A stretch of DNA of 64,000 bases from Gigantopelta aegis (Eukaryota > Mollusca > Gastropoda > Neomphalida > Peltospiridae). A program made the translations under genes and the position numbers. How positions within the stretch are numbered: position 1 is the first letter of the stretch; each line of letters opens with the position of its first letter. Under the pieces are notes generated by a model. That model saw nothing but the letters and a program-made list of their open reading frames with translations, had not been told where the DNA came from and did no database searches. The DNA lies in the NCBI RefSeq assembly GCF_016097555.1, contig NC_054711.1, positions 30,280,570-30,344,569 of the forward strand, read 5' to 3'. Of this stretch, positions 10,029 through 20,071 are shown in pieces.

Positions 10029-10414
10029 CTTGTTATGGTAGTATAGGGTCTACACTATCTGCAATAATTTACATCAAATTCTTCTTTTGAAAATAAAATC
10101 ATAAAATGTTTGTAACTTGTAAAAAAAATAATAAACAATAAACAGTTTTCACTAAAAATATATTTACATAGATTATGTTGTTGTCATCTAGATTATGTTC
10201 CGGCTGATAAATGACGTAATATCTCGCATAATCTCGCGATATACGCAGCTACAAACGAAGTATCGAAAACATATGTCGATAGAAATTGTAAGACGGTACG
10301 ATAGAATGTGAAATTTAACCATCAAAAAGAAAAGGCTCTGTTATAAACATGTTACATTCAAATCAAACTGAGAACAATATTTTTAATTAGCCCGTGCTCT
10401 CCTGATACAAGAGG
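10029..10414. other. No gene seen
   Basis: AT-rich DNA with no supported feature. Confidence 0.4.
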
Positions 10415-10500
10415 GGCTGGATTTTAGCTCAGTCATTTGAATGTTCGCTCGAGGTGATTGCGTCACAGGATCAAACCACCTCGGTGGATCGATTCAACTG
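10415..10500 (+). mobile_element. SINE-3 head
   Basis: TTTAGCTCAGTCATTTGAATG (A-box-like) and GGATCAAACCACC (B-box-like) form a different tRNA-like head. It runs through a T27 tract into the tandem array that follows. Confidence 0.65.
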
Positions 10501-10529
10501 ATTTTTTTTTTTTTTTTTTTTTTTTTTTC

Positions 10530-10988
10530 CAGCACAAACATTTACCTGTCGCTGTGGTGGGGTGTGTGGGGGGGGGGGGGGGGGGTGGTGGTGGAGATTC
10601 CATTACTAATGGCATTAGACTATTCTAGACAGTGCACCACAACTGGTATATCAAGGGCTATCATATGTTCTATTTTGTCTCTGGACTGGTCCAGCACAAA
10701 CATTTACCTGTCGGTGGGGGGAGGAGAGTCCATTACTAATGGCATTATACTATTGTAGCCAGCGCACCACGACTGGTATATCAAGGGCTATCATACGTTC
10801 TATTCTGTCTCTGGAATGATCCAGCAAAAACATTTACCTGTCGGTGGGGGAAAAAAAAAGAGTCCATTACTAATGGCATTATACTATTCTAGCCCGTGCA
10901 CCACGACTGGTATATCAAGAGCTATCATGTGTGCTATTCGGTCTCTGGAATGGTCCAGCACAAACATTTACCTGTCGCTGTGGTGTGT

Positions 10989-11019
<31 letters not shown>

Positions 11020-11795
11020 GGGTGCAGATTCCATTACTAATGGCATTAGACTATTCTAGCCAGTGCACCACGACTGGTATATCAAGGGCTATACTATGTT
11101 CTATTCTGTCTTTGGAATGGTCCAGCACACACATTTACCTATCGGGGGAAAAAAAGAGCCTATTACTAATGACATTAGACTATTTCTCTTTGTAGGAAGG
11201 GCACCACGACTGGTATATCAAGAGCCATGGTATGTGCTATTCTCTCTGTCGAATGGTCCAGCACACATATTTACCTATCGGGGGAAAAAGAGCCCATTAC
11301 TAATGGCATTAGACTATTCTAGCCAGTGCTCTACGACTGGTATATCAAGGGCTATCATATGTTCTATTCTGTCTCTGGAATGGTCCAGCACAAACATTTA
11401 CCTGTCGGTGTGGTGTGGTGGTGGTGGTGGTGGTGGTGGTGGTGGTGGTGGTGGGATTCCATTACTATTGGCATTAGACTATTCTAGCCAGTGCACCACG
11501 ACTGGTATATCAAGGGCCATGATATGTGCTATTCTCTCTGTGGAATGGTCCAGCAGAAACATTTACCTGTGTGTGTGTGTGTGGGGGGGGGTCCATTACT
11601 GATGGTATTAGACTATTCTGACTGGTATATCAAGGGCCATGGTATGTGCTATTCTGTCTCTGGAATGGTCTAACACAAACAGTTACCTGTTGGGGGGGGG
11701 GGGAGAAGAGCCCATTACTAGCTGGTGTATCAAAGGCCATGATATGTGCTATCCTGTCTGTGGGATGGTCCAGCACAAACATTTATTTGGAGAAA
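10530..11795 (+). repeat. Tandem array of about nine SINE-core units with variable G/GT linkers
   Basis: The unit runs from CCATTACTAATGGCATTA through GCACCACGACTGGTATATCA to GGTCCAGCACAAACATTTAC. Unit starts lie near 10597, 10730, 10863, 11030, 11157, 11294, 11457, 11592 and 11706. Each unit is a segment of SINE-2/3, and the joints hold poly-G, (GT)n or (GGT)n of differing length. Long open frames in this array are repeat artefacts. Confidence 0.85.
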
Positions 11796-11835
11796 AAGTA
11801 AGTTTGGTTTCTTTAACGACACTATCATGGTTTAT

Positions 11836-12155
11836 TTCATTTATTTGTTTTGTTTAACGACACAACTAAAGCACATTGATTAATCAGTCATTGGATATTG
11901 GGTGTGAAACATTCGGTAACTCTTACAGTCTTAGAGAGGAAACCTCCTAAATTTTTTCCCATTAGTAGCAAGGGGTCTTTTATATGTACTTTCCTACAGA
12001 CAGGAAAGCACATACCACAGCCTTTGCCCAGTTGTGGTGCAATGGTTGGAACGAGACAAAACCCAATCAGTTGAATGGATCCACCGAGGTGGTTCGATCC
12101 TACGATGCAAGAACATCAAGCGAACATTCAATTGACTTAGCTAAAATCCCGCCCA
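11836..12155 (-). mobile_element. SINE-3 copy
   Basis: The tail TTTGTTTAACGACACAACTA begins the copy and the head (ACCGAGGTGGTTCGATCC, then TTAGCTAAAATCCCGCCC) ends it, all in reverse. Confidence 0.75.
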
Positions 12156-12304
12156 TGGAGAGAAAAGTCCATACCATTACTAATGACATTAGGCTATTTC
12201 TCGTTCTAGTCAGTGCACCACGACTGGTATAATAAAGGCCATGATATGTGCTATCCTGTCTGTGGGATGGTCCAACATAAACATAGAGAACAGAAAGAAT
12301 AATA

Positions 12305-12620
12305 AAGTTTGTTTTTCTTATAGTAAAGTTAGTTTGTTTAGTCTGACACCACCAGAGCATATTGATTCATTAATCACCGTCTATCGGATGTCAGATCTGA
12401 CATAGTCTTAGAGAGGAAACACGCTACGTTTTTCCATTACTAACAACGGATCTTTTATATAGACCAATCATAGACAGGACAGCACATACCACAGTATTTG
12501 ATACACTAATCGTGGTGCACTGGCTGTGACGAGAAATAGCACAAAGGGCCCACAGGCGGGGATCGATCCTAGACCGACCGCGCATCAAGCAAGCGCTTTA
12601 CCACTGGGCTACGTCCCTCC
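12305..12620 (-). mobile_element. SINE-2 copy
   Basis: GGGGATCGATCCTAGACCGA and TTACCACTGGGCTACGTCCC at the right end are the reversed tRNA-like head; the tail is at about 12320-12440. Confidence 0.8.
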
Positions 12621-12739
12621 TCGGTCATGGGGATGCTATCAATGCATTTTAAATGTTTATTTAAAGTACTGGCTAAAAACTGAACAGGTCTAGAAATTAT
12701 ACAGTTATATAATAAGAAGCAAATATGGTTAAAAGAAGA

Positions 12740-13107
12740 AGAAATGTTTTATTTAACGACGCACTCAACACATTTTATTTACGGTTATATGGCGTCAGAC
12801 ATATGGTTCAGGACCACACAGATTTTAAGAGGAAACCCGCTGTCGCCACTACATGGGCTACTCTTTCCGATTAGCAGCAAGGGATCTTTTATTTGCGCTT
12901 CCCACAGGCAGGATAGTACAAACCATGGCCTTTGTTGAACTGGTCGGTGCAAGTGGTTTACACCTACCCATTAAGCCTTGCGGAGCACTCACTCAGGGTT
13001 TGGAGTCGGTATCGGGATTAAAAATCCCATGCCTCGACTGGGATCCGAACCCAGTACCCACCAGCCTGCAGACCGATGGCCTAACCACGACGCCACCGAG
13101 GCCGGTC
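12740..13107 (-). mobile_element. SINE-1 copy
   Basis: A complete reversed copy from ATTTAACGACGCACTCAACA to ACGCCACCGAGGCCGGT. Confidence 0.85.
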
Positions 13108-13286
13108 ACATGGTTAAAAGTGTATTATCGCAACTGACAATGAGGAATCTTGGATGTATTTGAAATACAATCTGAAATTAGATGGAAAGTGACGCTTGTC
13201 AAATTGATTACCAATAATTAATAAGAAGCATATTGCGCATTTGGATAACCATTTGCTGTCTTATGCCTGAGGAGGGGTGGTGTGTG

Positions 13287-13317
<31 letters not shown>

Positions 13318-13654
13318 GGGGGGGGGGGTAAACTGGATTGCTCTTATCTAACCCATGTTGTTCTTTCTTCACTACCCTAATATATGTACTGTATGGGTTT
13401 GTTTTAGGTAGGAGGTGAAATGTGAAAAAGACTCTATTATACTCTAAAGTAAACTAATTTGCATAACATAAAAGCGGTATACTCACAGACACACCCTACT
13501 GAAAACATGTATTATATTCATAAACTAAACACTGGAATTTCGGGGCATTTTGAACATATGGGGTGGATTTGCTCACCCGTAGCACCCTCTGTCTAGAGCC
13601 GCCCTGCCTACCCACCCGAGACCGGACCCACTGTTCTACAACAAAAAGAATTAC
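13108..13654. other. No second receptor exon found; G tract
   Basis: The stretch holds (GT)n and a G tract at about 13300-13328. If GPCR gene 1 still had exon 2 it would lie at lower coordinates. I see no TM5-TM7 sequence here or further left in the window. Confidence 0.4.
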
Positions 13655-14243
13655 CCGTAGTTTCTTCTGTCGTCATGAATCGTGTGAAGCAATTAAACAA
13701 GTTTAGTCAAAACGAGAAAAGTCCAATTCCTGTTATGACTGCCAGAGTTGTCTTTCTTGTTATCAACGTCACAGCACGTAGTGGAAAGCGGACGACGATG
13801 AAGCGCTCTATCGTCATGGCAACGAGCACGAGAACATTCGAGTGGACGCAGAAGTAGAACAGGAACTGAATCATGGGACACGTGACGTCATTGTACACGG
13901 CGCAGTATGGCAGGTTGCGATACAGGAGATCCAGAATGCTGTAAACAAGAATCATCGTGTCCAGGACGGCTATTGTGGCCAGGTACCAAGAGCTGGGGCT
14001 CTTTCGGAAGGAGGAAAATAAGAGAACACACAGTGATAACATATTTCCCACGATTCCCAGCGACGCAAGGATTGGACTATACACTAATGTGACTCTAGGC
14101 GCTACTTGGTACTCCAGATAGTCAGTTATATTGTCATGCGATTCCCCCAGCGTTTGTGTGGACGAATACAACGAGGAACTATTTTGTCTACGAGTAGCGA
14201 CATCCGGTTGTGTGTAGAATGTGCAGGGCGTTGTCGACTCCAT
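13655..14243 (-). pseudogene. Class A GPCR, exon 1 (TM1-TM4) with in-frame TGA
   Basis: A seven-helix peptide-receptor-like protein of the rhodopsin class. The ATG at 14243 (MESTT) matches the starts of the two paralogs in this window. An N-terminal ectodomain with N-x-S/T sites is followed by TM1 (LGIVGNMLSL), TM2 (WYLATIAVLDTMILVYSI with the usual Asp), the conserved Cys (VTCPMI), TM3 ending MTIERFIVVRFP (an E-R-F form of DRY) and TM4. A TGA at 13707-13709 occurs after LFSF, where the paralogs have Gly (FSFGLN, LSVGLN). Reading through gives LNLFNCFTRF...ETTG and a donor GTAATT at 13654, at the same place and phase as the paralogs. No exon 2 is visible to the left. So this is either a pseudogene with one stop or a sequence error plus an exon outside the window. 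Confidence 0.8.
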
Positions 14244-14434
14244 TTCTTCTTTTTATCATAACTGGCAAATGATATGGATCTGAAAATAAATAAAAGGAGA
14301 CCATTTATGGCCAAATGTCATGCTTGAACAGACGCGCCTCGCACCCCCACTCAGAGTTATCTTCCTTTCTTTTTTTTAATTGATGTACTTTCTGACTCAA
14401 ACAAGAGCTTGCCGGCTCTTCAATATTCCGGGAT

Positions 14435-15060
14435 GTTTACTTTTAAAATCGCAGTTCCTTGAAAATGAACACTAAGTTTGGTAAACCTATAACACATATG
14501 TATATAAAAAAAAACCTGTTTGTTTTGTTTAACGACACCAGTAGAGTACATTGATTTCATATCTTGTATACAGTTAAATAAAGTGAAGCAAGAGTATGTG
14601 ACGTTGAAGCAGGGTAGGGGCGGGACATAGACCAGTCGTAAAGTGCTCGCTTGTTGCGGAGTCGGTTTATAATTATGATCCCCACTGGTGGGCTCATTAG
14701 GCTATTTCTCGCCCCATCCATTGCACCACGACTGGTATATCAATAATCGTGACATGTGCTATCCTGTCTGTGAGACGGTGCATATAAAAGATTCCTTGCT
14801 ACTAATGGGAAAAACAAAAGCAGCGGGTTTCCTCTCTGAGACTATATGTTCGAATTACCAAATGTGTGACATCCAATAGCCGATGATTAATAAATCATTG
14901 CGCTCAAGTGGTGTCGTTAAACAAAATACGTTTTAACTTAAAATAGGCAAATATCCTATAATAATAGACTCGAGCTCGTCTCCACAACCGATACTCCTAA
15001 GAGGTACGTGCGTTTTCTGAATTATGGAAAATGAATTTAGCGCTTTTACCAGAAATACTC
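14435..15060. mobile_element. Dispersed repeat split by SINE-2 sequence
   Basis: The flanks AACACTAAGTTTGGTAAACC (about 14470) and CTCGTCTCCACAACCG...ACGTGCGTTTTCTGAA (about 14970) match one continuous repeat at 57110-57345. Between them are a reversed SINE-2 tail (about 14518-14570) and a full SINE-2. Confidence 0.6.
14610..14935 (+). mobile_element. SINE-2 copy
   Basis: The head GGGGCGGGACATAGACCAGT, the core GCACCACGACTGGTATATCA and the tail GTGGTGTCGTTAAACAAAAT are all present. Confidence 0.85.
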
Positions 15061-15182
15061 GCACATACAAAAATGGATAATGCAAACACTACAATGTAAG
15101 AATAACGTCTGACTTCAAATACCAAAATGAGACCCAACAGTGTAAAATATACAATGGTCTTTAAACACCAGGACCTGTCACA

Positions 15183-15567
15183 TTAAAGGGACATTCCCGA
15201 GTTTGCTGCATTGTAAAATGTTTCCAACTAATAAAATAGTTCTACGATTAAACTTACATATTAAATATATTTTCTTGTTTAGACTATTAGTGTCTGTATA
15301 GTCAACGTGTTTCTGTGCGTCTTAATATTTGTAAGAAGGCCAAACTGGATTTTGTATTCAAATAATTTCGTACGTACGGAAAAACATATTTTAGGAAATA
15401 AAATGAAATTTAACATAGTACAAATATGAGAATGATCAGAAACACGTTTAATATACAGCCACTACTATGCTGAAAAATATATTTGATATGTAAGTACAAT
15501 CGTTAAAAAGTCTCTGTAAGTCGATAACATCTTTAAAATCTCAGCAAACTCAGGAATGTCCCTTTAA
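15183..15567. mobile_element. TTAA-flanked palindromic MITE (family M), complete
   Basis: TTAA-AAGGGACATTCC at the left is inverted as GGAATGTCCCTT-TAA at the right. The two halves are imperfect complements meeting near TTTCGTACGTACGG. There is no coding sequence. The TTAA ends fit piggyBac-like insertion, but TA duplication cannot be excluded. Other copies are at 34102, 35030, 41299, 43155 and 52737. Confidence 0.85.
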
Positions 15568-15906
15568 TAACAGATCGACCACCTTCTGTGGACTCTGGTA
15601 TGTACTGACATGTTTGGGAAAGGAAACACGAAATATCCTAAACTGCTTTATCGTTACGAGTAGCGGCCGAGGGTTTTTCTGTCGACTAAACGTCGAAAGA
15701 ATCATACATTAGACACCTCAATGTCAGAAAACTAAAGCCATAACATAAAGCCATAACACTACATTCTTCACCACAAAAGACGAAAGTTCGTCACTACTAA
15801 ATGCATTGGTCATATCTTCACAGTTTGCCTGAGAGAAACACCGTTAATATGGCGAGTTACTTATTTATTATTATTATTATTAGGTTTCCAAGCCAATGCT
15901 GGGCGG
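15568..15906. other. No gene seen
   Basis: Unique-looking AT-rich DNA with a short (TTA)n. Confidence 0.4.
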
Positions 15907-17545
15907 GCGTACATACGATACATAGTTTTCCCTTTACATTTACTTATTTTATTTTTAGGGGTGGGGTGAACTAGATGTCAGAACACATATAGCAATGCTT
16001 TCAGCACTATAGTGCGTACTTGTATGGCGGTCATTGCCCCATATACTGACTTTCAGACAGGGTTCTGACATTTATAGAGTGGAGGAAACCCTGTGTGAGT
16101 TGTCCCTATCCATTATGTACCAAAGACGTTGTTGTTTTCGACTACTTAATACACACCGTTCGGCAAAAATCCATTTTCGAGACCCTGTGTGAGTGGTCCC
16201 TATCCATTATGTACCAAAAAAATGTGTTGCTTCGACTACTTAATACACACCGTTCGGCACATATCAATTTTTGAAAAATTCGGCCCCAAAATTTATTTTT
16301 GCCCTTATTCACCAAATATTTGAGCCAAGGACTCAAATAAATGTTTCTATAATTCGCCCACGTAGGGCGTACATAAGACACATACATTTGCCTTTACATT
16401 TACACATTATATGTTTAGAGGTGGGGTGAACTAGATGTCAGAACTCATATAGCAATGCTTACAGCACCATAGTGCGTACTTGTATGGCGGTCATTGCCCC
16501 ATATACTGACTTTCAGAAAGGGTTCTGACATTTATAGAGTGGAGGAAACCCTGTGTGAGTTGTCCCTATCCATTATGTACCAAAGACGTTGTTGTTTTCG
16601 ACTACTTAATACACACCGGTCGGCAAAAATCAATTTTCGAAAATTTGGCCCCAAAATTTAGTATTGGACTTATTCTCCACATATTTGGGCCAAGGACTAA
16701 AATAACTGTTCCTAAAATTCGCCCACGCAGGGCGTACATACGATACATACATTTGCTTTAAAATTTACACATTTTATTTTCAGGGGTGGGGTGAACTAGA
16801 TGTCAGAACATATATAGCAATGCTTTCAGCACTATAGTGCGTACTTGTATGGCGGTCATTGCCCAATATACTGACTTTCAGAAAGGGTTCTGATATTTAT
16901 AGAGTGGATGAGACCCTGTGTGAGTGCTCCCTATCCAATATGTACGGAAAACTTTGTTTATTCGACTGCTTCATACACACCGTTCGGCACAAATCATTTT
17001 TTAGAAAAATCGGCCCCAAAATTAATTTTTCCCTTATTCACCAAATATTTGGGCGAAGGACTAAAATAAATGTTCCAATAATTCGCCCACGCAGGGCGTA
17101 CATAAGACACATACATTTACCTTTACATTTACACATTTCATTTTTAGGGTGGGGTGAACTAGATGTCAGAACACATATAGCAATGCTTTCAGCACTATAG
17201 TGCGTACATCTATGGCGGTCATTGCCCCATATACTGACTTTCAGAAAGGGTTCTGATAGTTATAAGAGTAGAGGAGACCCTGTGTGAGTGGTCCCTATCC
17301 GTTATGTACCAAAAACTTTGTTTATTCGACTACATAATACACACCGTTCGGCAAATATCAATTCTGGAAAATTTGGTCCCAAAATTTATTTTTGCCATTA
17401 TTCACCAAATATTTGGGACAAGGACTAAAATAAATGTTCCTATAATTCGCCCACCAGGGCGTACATACGATTCATACATTTGCCTTTACATTTACACATT
17501 TAATTTTCAGGGGTGGGGTGAACTAGATGTCAGAACACATATAGC
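15907..17545. repeat. 364-bp tandem satellite, about four monomers
   Basis: GTGGGGTGAACTAGATGTCAG recurs at about 15961, 16421, 16785, 17149 and 17513. The last three intervals are 364 bases. The first is 460 because a roughly 95-base segment (GTGTGAGTTGTCCC to CACACCGTTCGGC) is duplicated in it. The open frames in this block follow the repeat and are not genes. A single monomer occurs at 26735-27085. Confidence 0.9.
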
Positions 17546-17652
17546 AATGCTTTCAATCAATCAATAAAATATTTACATGCTCCTATACCACGAAGGTTTC
17601 GAGCATGTCTATCCCAGGTTCGGCTACCGGATGCCAGTAGTCCAACCTGGGA
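17546..17652 (-). repeat. 3' end (two hairpins plus ATTG tail) of a coding-element relative
   Basis: Read on the minus strand, hairpin 1 is TCCCAGGTT/AACCTGGGA (17612-17652) and hairpin 2 is CATGCTC/GAGCATG (17576-17607), then an AT-rich stretch and (TTGA)n. The tail stops exactly inside a satellite monomer, at its AAAGCATTGC, so the element was inserted into the array. Confidence 0.75.
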
Positions 17653-17829
17653 CAAAACAATTACTGGAGCAAACAGGGAAAAAGGACTTTACAATAAATA
17701 ATTATGTGCGTTATTTTCCCAAACAATATTTAATATACAGCAAACAACTAACAATTTGTAACGCAAATTTAGATCGGGCAGTCCTAAATATAAATATATT
17801 TTAAAATGTTTTTGTAAATATATTAATTA

Positions 17830-18360
17830 GCCCCCAAAATAGGGGTGGCAGGTGACTAGGAGGTTAGGCTTCAGCCACAGGAGGTTTTTTTTAATAGGGG
17901 GATATGTTTTACTTAGGGGCACCCATCGTATTGGGGACTTCGGTGTGGCCGAAACCGGGGAAGGCTCCGGGGGGGGGGGGGGGGGCAGTCCCCCGGACAA
18001 ACCTAACAACTCTTACGGCCAAAACCGCCTACGCCTACCGCCCTAACCATCTTCCGGTGGAGTATCCCCCACCCACCCCGCACCCCCCCCCCCCCCCCCC
18101 GGCCAACCCAGCCGTCGTGCCCTCCAGTCTCGGTGCCCCCATCAAAAATTAGGCCCAAGGGCCAACGATTCTACCAGAAAGAAAAACAAAAATAATAATA
18201 ATAAATAAAAATAAAAAAAAGTATTTAAACAGGGAAAGTTAAGCGTCTGGTGAGTCTGGCAATGTAAAAACGTATCCTGGCGATTCCAAGTCCAGGGTGC
18301 CTCTCTATAATCCTGGAGAAACAGAACGTTATGCCATTCATCAGACGCTGGCACCACTTT
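17830..18360. other. Proline/glycine-coding debris, possibly of the coding element
   Basis: The GC-rich stretch has G and C tracts (about 17971-17986, 18085-18100) and open frames on both strands. I could not align it with confidence to the family at 5066-5984 and 7807-8715, though it lies where the body of the element ending at 17546 should be. Confidence 0.3.
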
Positions 18361-18800
18361 AATTTAGAAACCTAGCGCATACAAGTATGGTATAGAACCA
18401 TGTTGCATACCCTAGTATAGGAGCAGCGCACCGCCCTATTAAATTCCTATTTCCTATTATAAACAGAGGTTAAAAACATAAATAACTTATCATAAAAAAC
18501 ACATATTTAAAAGAGCACGCTGGTAACCTATTTAATTTAAAAAATAAACACCAAACTAAAAATTGAAACGATTTATACAATATATTTGACCGGCGAGAAA
18601 GGGGGTTGTTACTGCCAGATAACGCACCCCCAGCTATCAGCTCGGAGTAATAAAACATTCATCCATCACCAACCATACATAATAATATAGACATTATAAA
18701 AATAGTTATATATAAAAGTATATACAGTTTAAAATTCGGTACATGTTTAAAATAAAATGAAAACGCCTACTCCAAAGCCTGCCAGGTGCGACAAAAACCA
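18361..18800. other. No gene seen
   Basis: AT-rich DNA without recognisable features, leading to the assembly gap. Confidence 0.4.
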
Positions 18801-19000
18801 NNNNNNNNNNNNNNNNNNNNNNNNNNNNNNNNNNNNNNNNNNNNNNNNNNNNNNNNNNNNNNNNNNNNNNNNNNNNNNNNNNNNNNNNNNNNNNNNNNNN
18901 NNNNNNNNNNNNNNNNNNNNNNNNNNNNNNNNNNNNNNNNNNNNNNNNNNNNNNNNNNNNNNNNNNNNNNNNNNNNNNNNNNNNNNNNNNNNNNNNNNNN
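18801..19000. other. Assembly gap (200 N)
   Basis: Exactly 200 unknown bases. Its round size suggests a scaffolding placeholder, so true length and content are unknown. Confidence 0.98.
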
Positions 19001-19185
19001 TGTGCCAATACCGGGCCAGTACTGGGCCAGTATTGGGCCAATACTGGAAAACTGTAATGGACCAATACCCCGCCGATGAGCAAGAATTTAATGGGCCAGT
19101 ACTGGTTGACGATATTGGCCCAACGGAACTGGATTTATTGGTCCAGTATTGGGCCAATACTGCAATGTTGATTGGGCCTGCTCTA
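19001..19185. repeat. Short palindromic repeats of the GGCCAGTACTGG type
   Basis: CCAGTACTGG, CCAGTATTGGGCCAATACTGG and variants recur at least seven times. Each is nearly self-complementary, so the block can fold in many ways. It abuts the N gap and probably caused it. Confidence 0.8.
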
Positions 19186-19189
19186 GTTA

Positions 19190-20011
19190 CAGTTTGATAG
19201 GGGACATCATTTGTAGTGGGTGTGGAAGGTGGCCGCACCTGGCTCGCTCCCCCACCCTCTCTCGTCGGCTTGACTTTTCTGTAAAAATCAGACACCTCCC
19301 CCACCTTTCCCCGGGATCCCGGGGCACTCGACCCAAAGGGGGGGGGGGGGGACGAGTCCACCTCCATCTCTACAGAATCTAATTTTGTAGGCAAACTCGT
19401 GTTGCCTTTAGTGGAAGCTAATTCCACCCTCCGTTTGGCTCTAACACGTTTAGCGGCGGGGGGTGGAGTGACGGTTTAAGTTTTAAGAAAATCACCCCCG
19501 GTGGGGGATTCAGTAATATTAGAGTCGAAAGAATTTGCATACCGACGCTTTCTCTTATTGTGGATAACTTCCTTGAACCCGCCACCGTGGGGGTCCCGGG
19601 CTTGTATCTCGGCGACACAACCATCCCAGAAGCCGTACGCTTTTGTAAAGTACTGGGACTTACTCCCGTCGATATCCGGAGTTGCAGAACACGCAGTATT
19701 GCCCTCCGAAGTCTGTCCGGGAGTTACCGAAGTCTGCTTCGGGTTTGGTCGAGTAACCACGCCGGTCGGCACTTTGACACGATGCGTACGTGCAAAATTA
19801 CCAGTTCGCGCAAAAAAGGAATCGAAACTGGCTTCCGCTATCGGAGCGCGGACGCAATCGTAGCCCTGCACAAGTGGCTTATAGAGGGTTCCACGATATG
19901 TGCTAAAAATAGCAATATTACCCATACCTCTGTGCAGCCCGCCATGGTGGAGGGCAAACAACAGCGTTTCATTGTGGTTTATAAATACGAACTTCACAGC
20001 TAGATTTATAA
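19190..20011 (-). pseudogene. Probable diverged member of the basic/proline-rich family
   Basis: The frame is open on the minus strand from about 20011 to a TAA at 19476-19478 and continues in the same frame to about 19190, where palindromic repeats begin. The start (AVKFVFINHNETLLFALHHG) resembles the family N-terminal motif (AKYRIEHNG...TVTLCYG) in K-aromatic, H-N, and T-x-L-x-x-x-x-G spacing. Basic clusters (NKRKRRY; AAKRVRAKRR) and a Pro-rich stretch follow, as in the family. No ATG is evident at the start (GTG in frame at 19997). It is missing the C-terminal T-I-H-R-I domain. Family membership is inference from layout and a short motif. Confidence 0.45.
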
Positions 20012-20071
20012 CTTAACTCCTTTTAAATATAATTGTTTTACTGTTAGTAGACACTGCATCATTTTGTTAAC

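Noticed and set aside
16555-17567. Three similar open frames in the 364-bp repeat
   Set aside because: They recur with the satellite period, carry stops in other monomers and the monomer at 26735 is non-coding in this frame.
17827-18152. Pro-rich and Gly-rich frames as separate genes
   Set aside because: Both strands are open because of G and C tracts; no motif of the coding family could be aligned with confidence.
19990-20070. Terminal inverted repeat of the ISL2EU-like element
   Set aside because: I compared this flank with 25310-25400 and found only a 7-base match (CTAGATT), too short to define ends.
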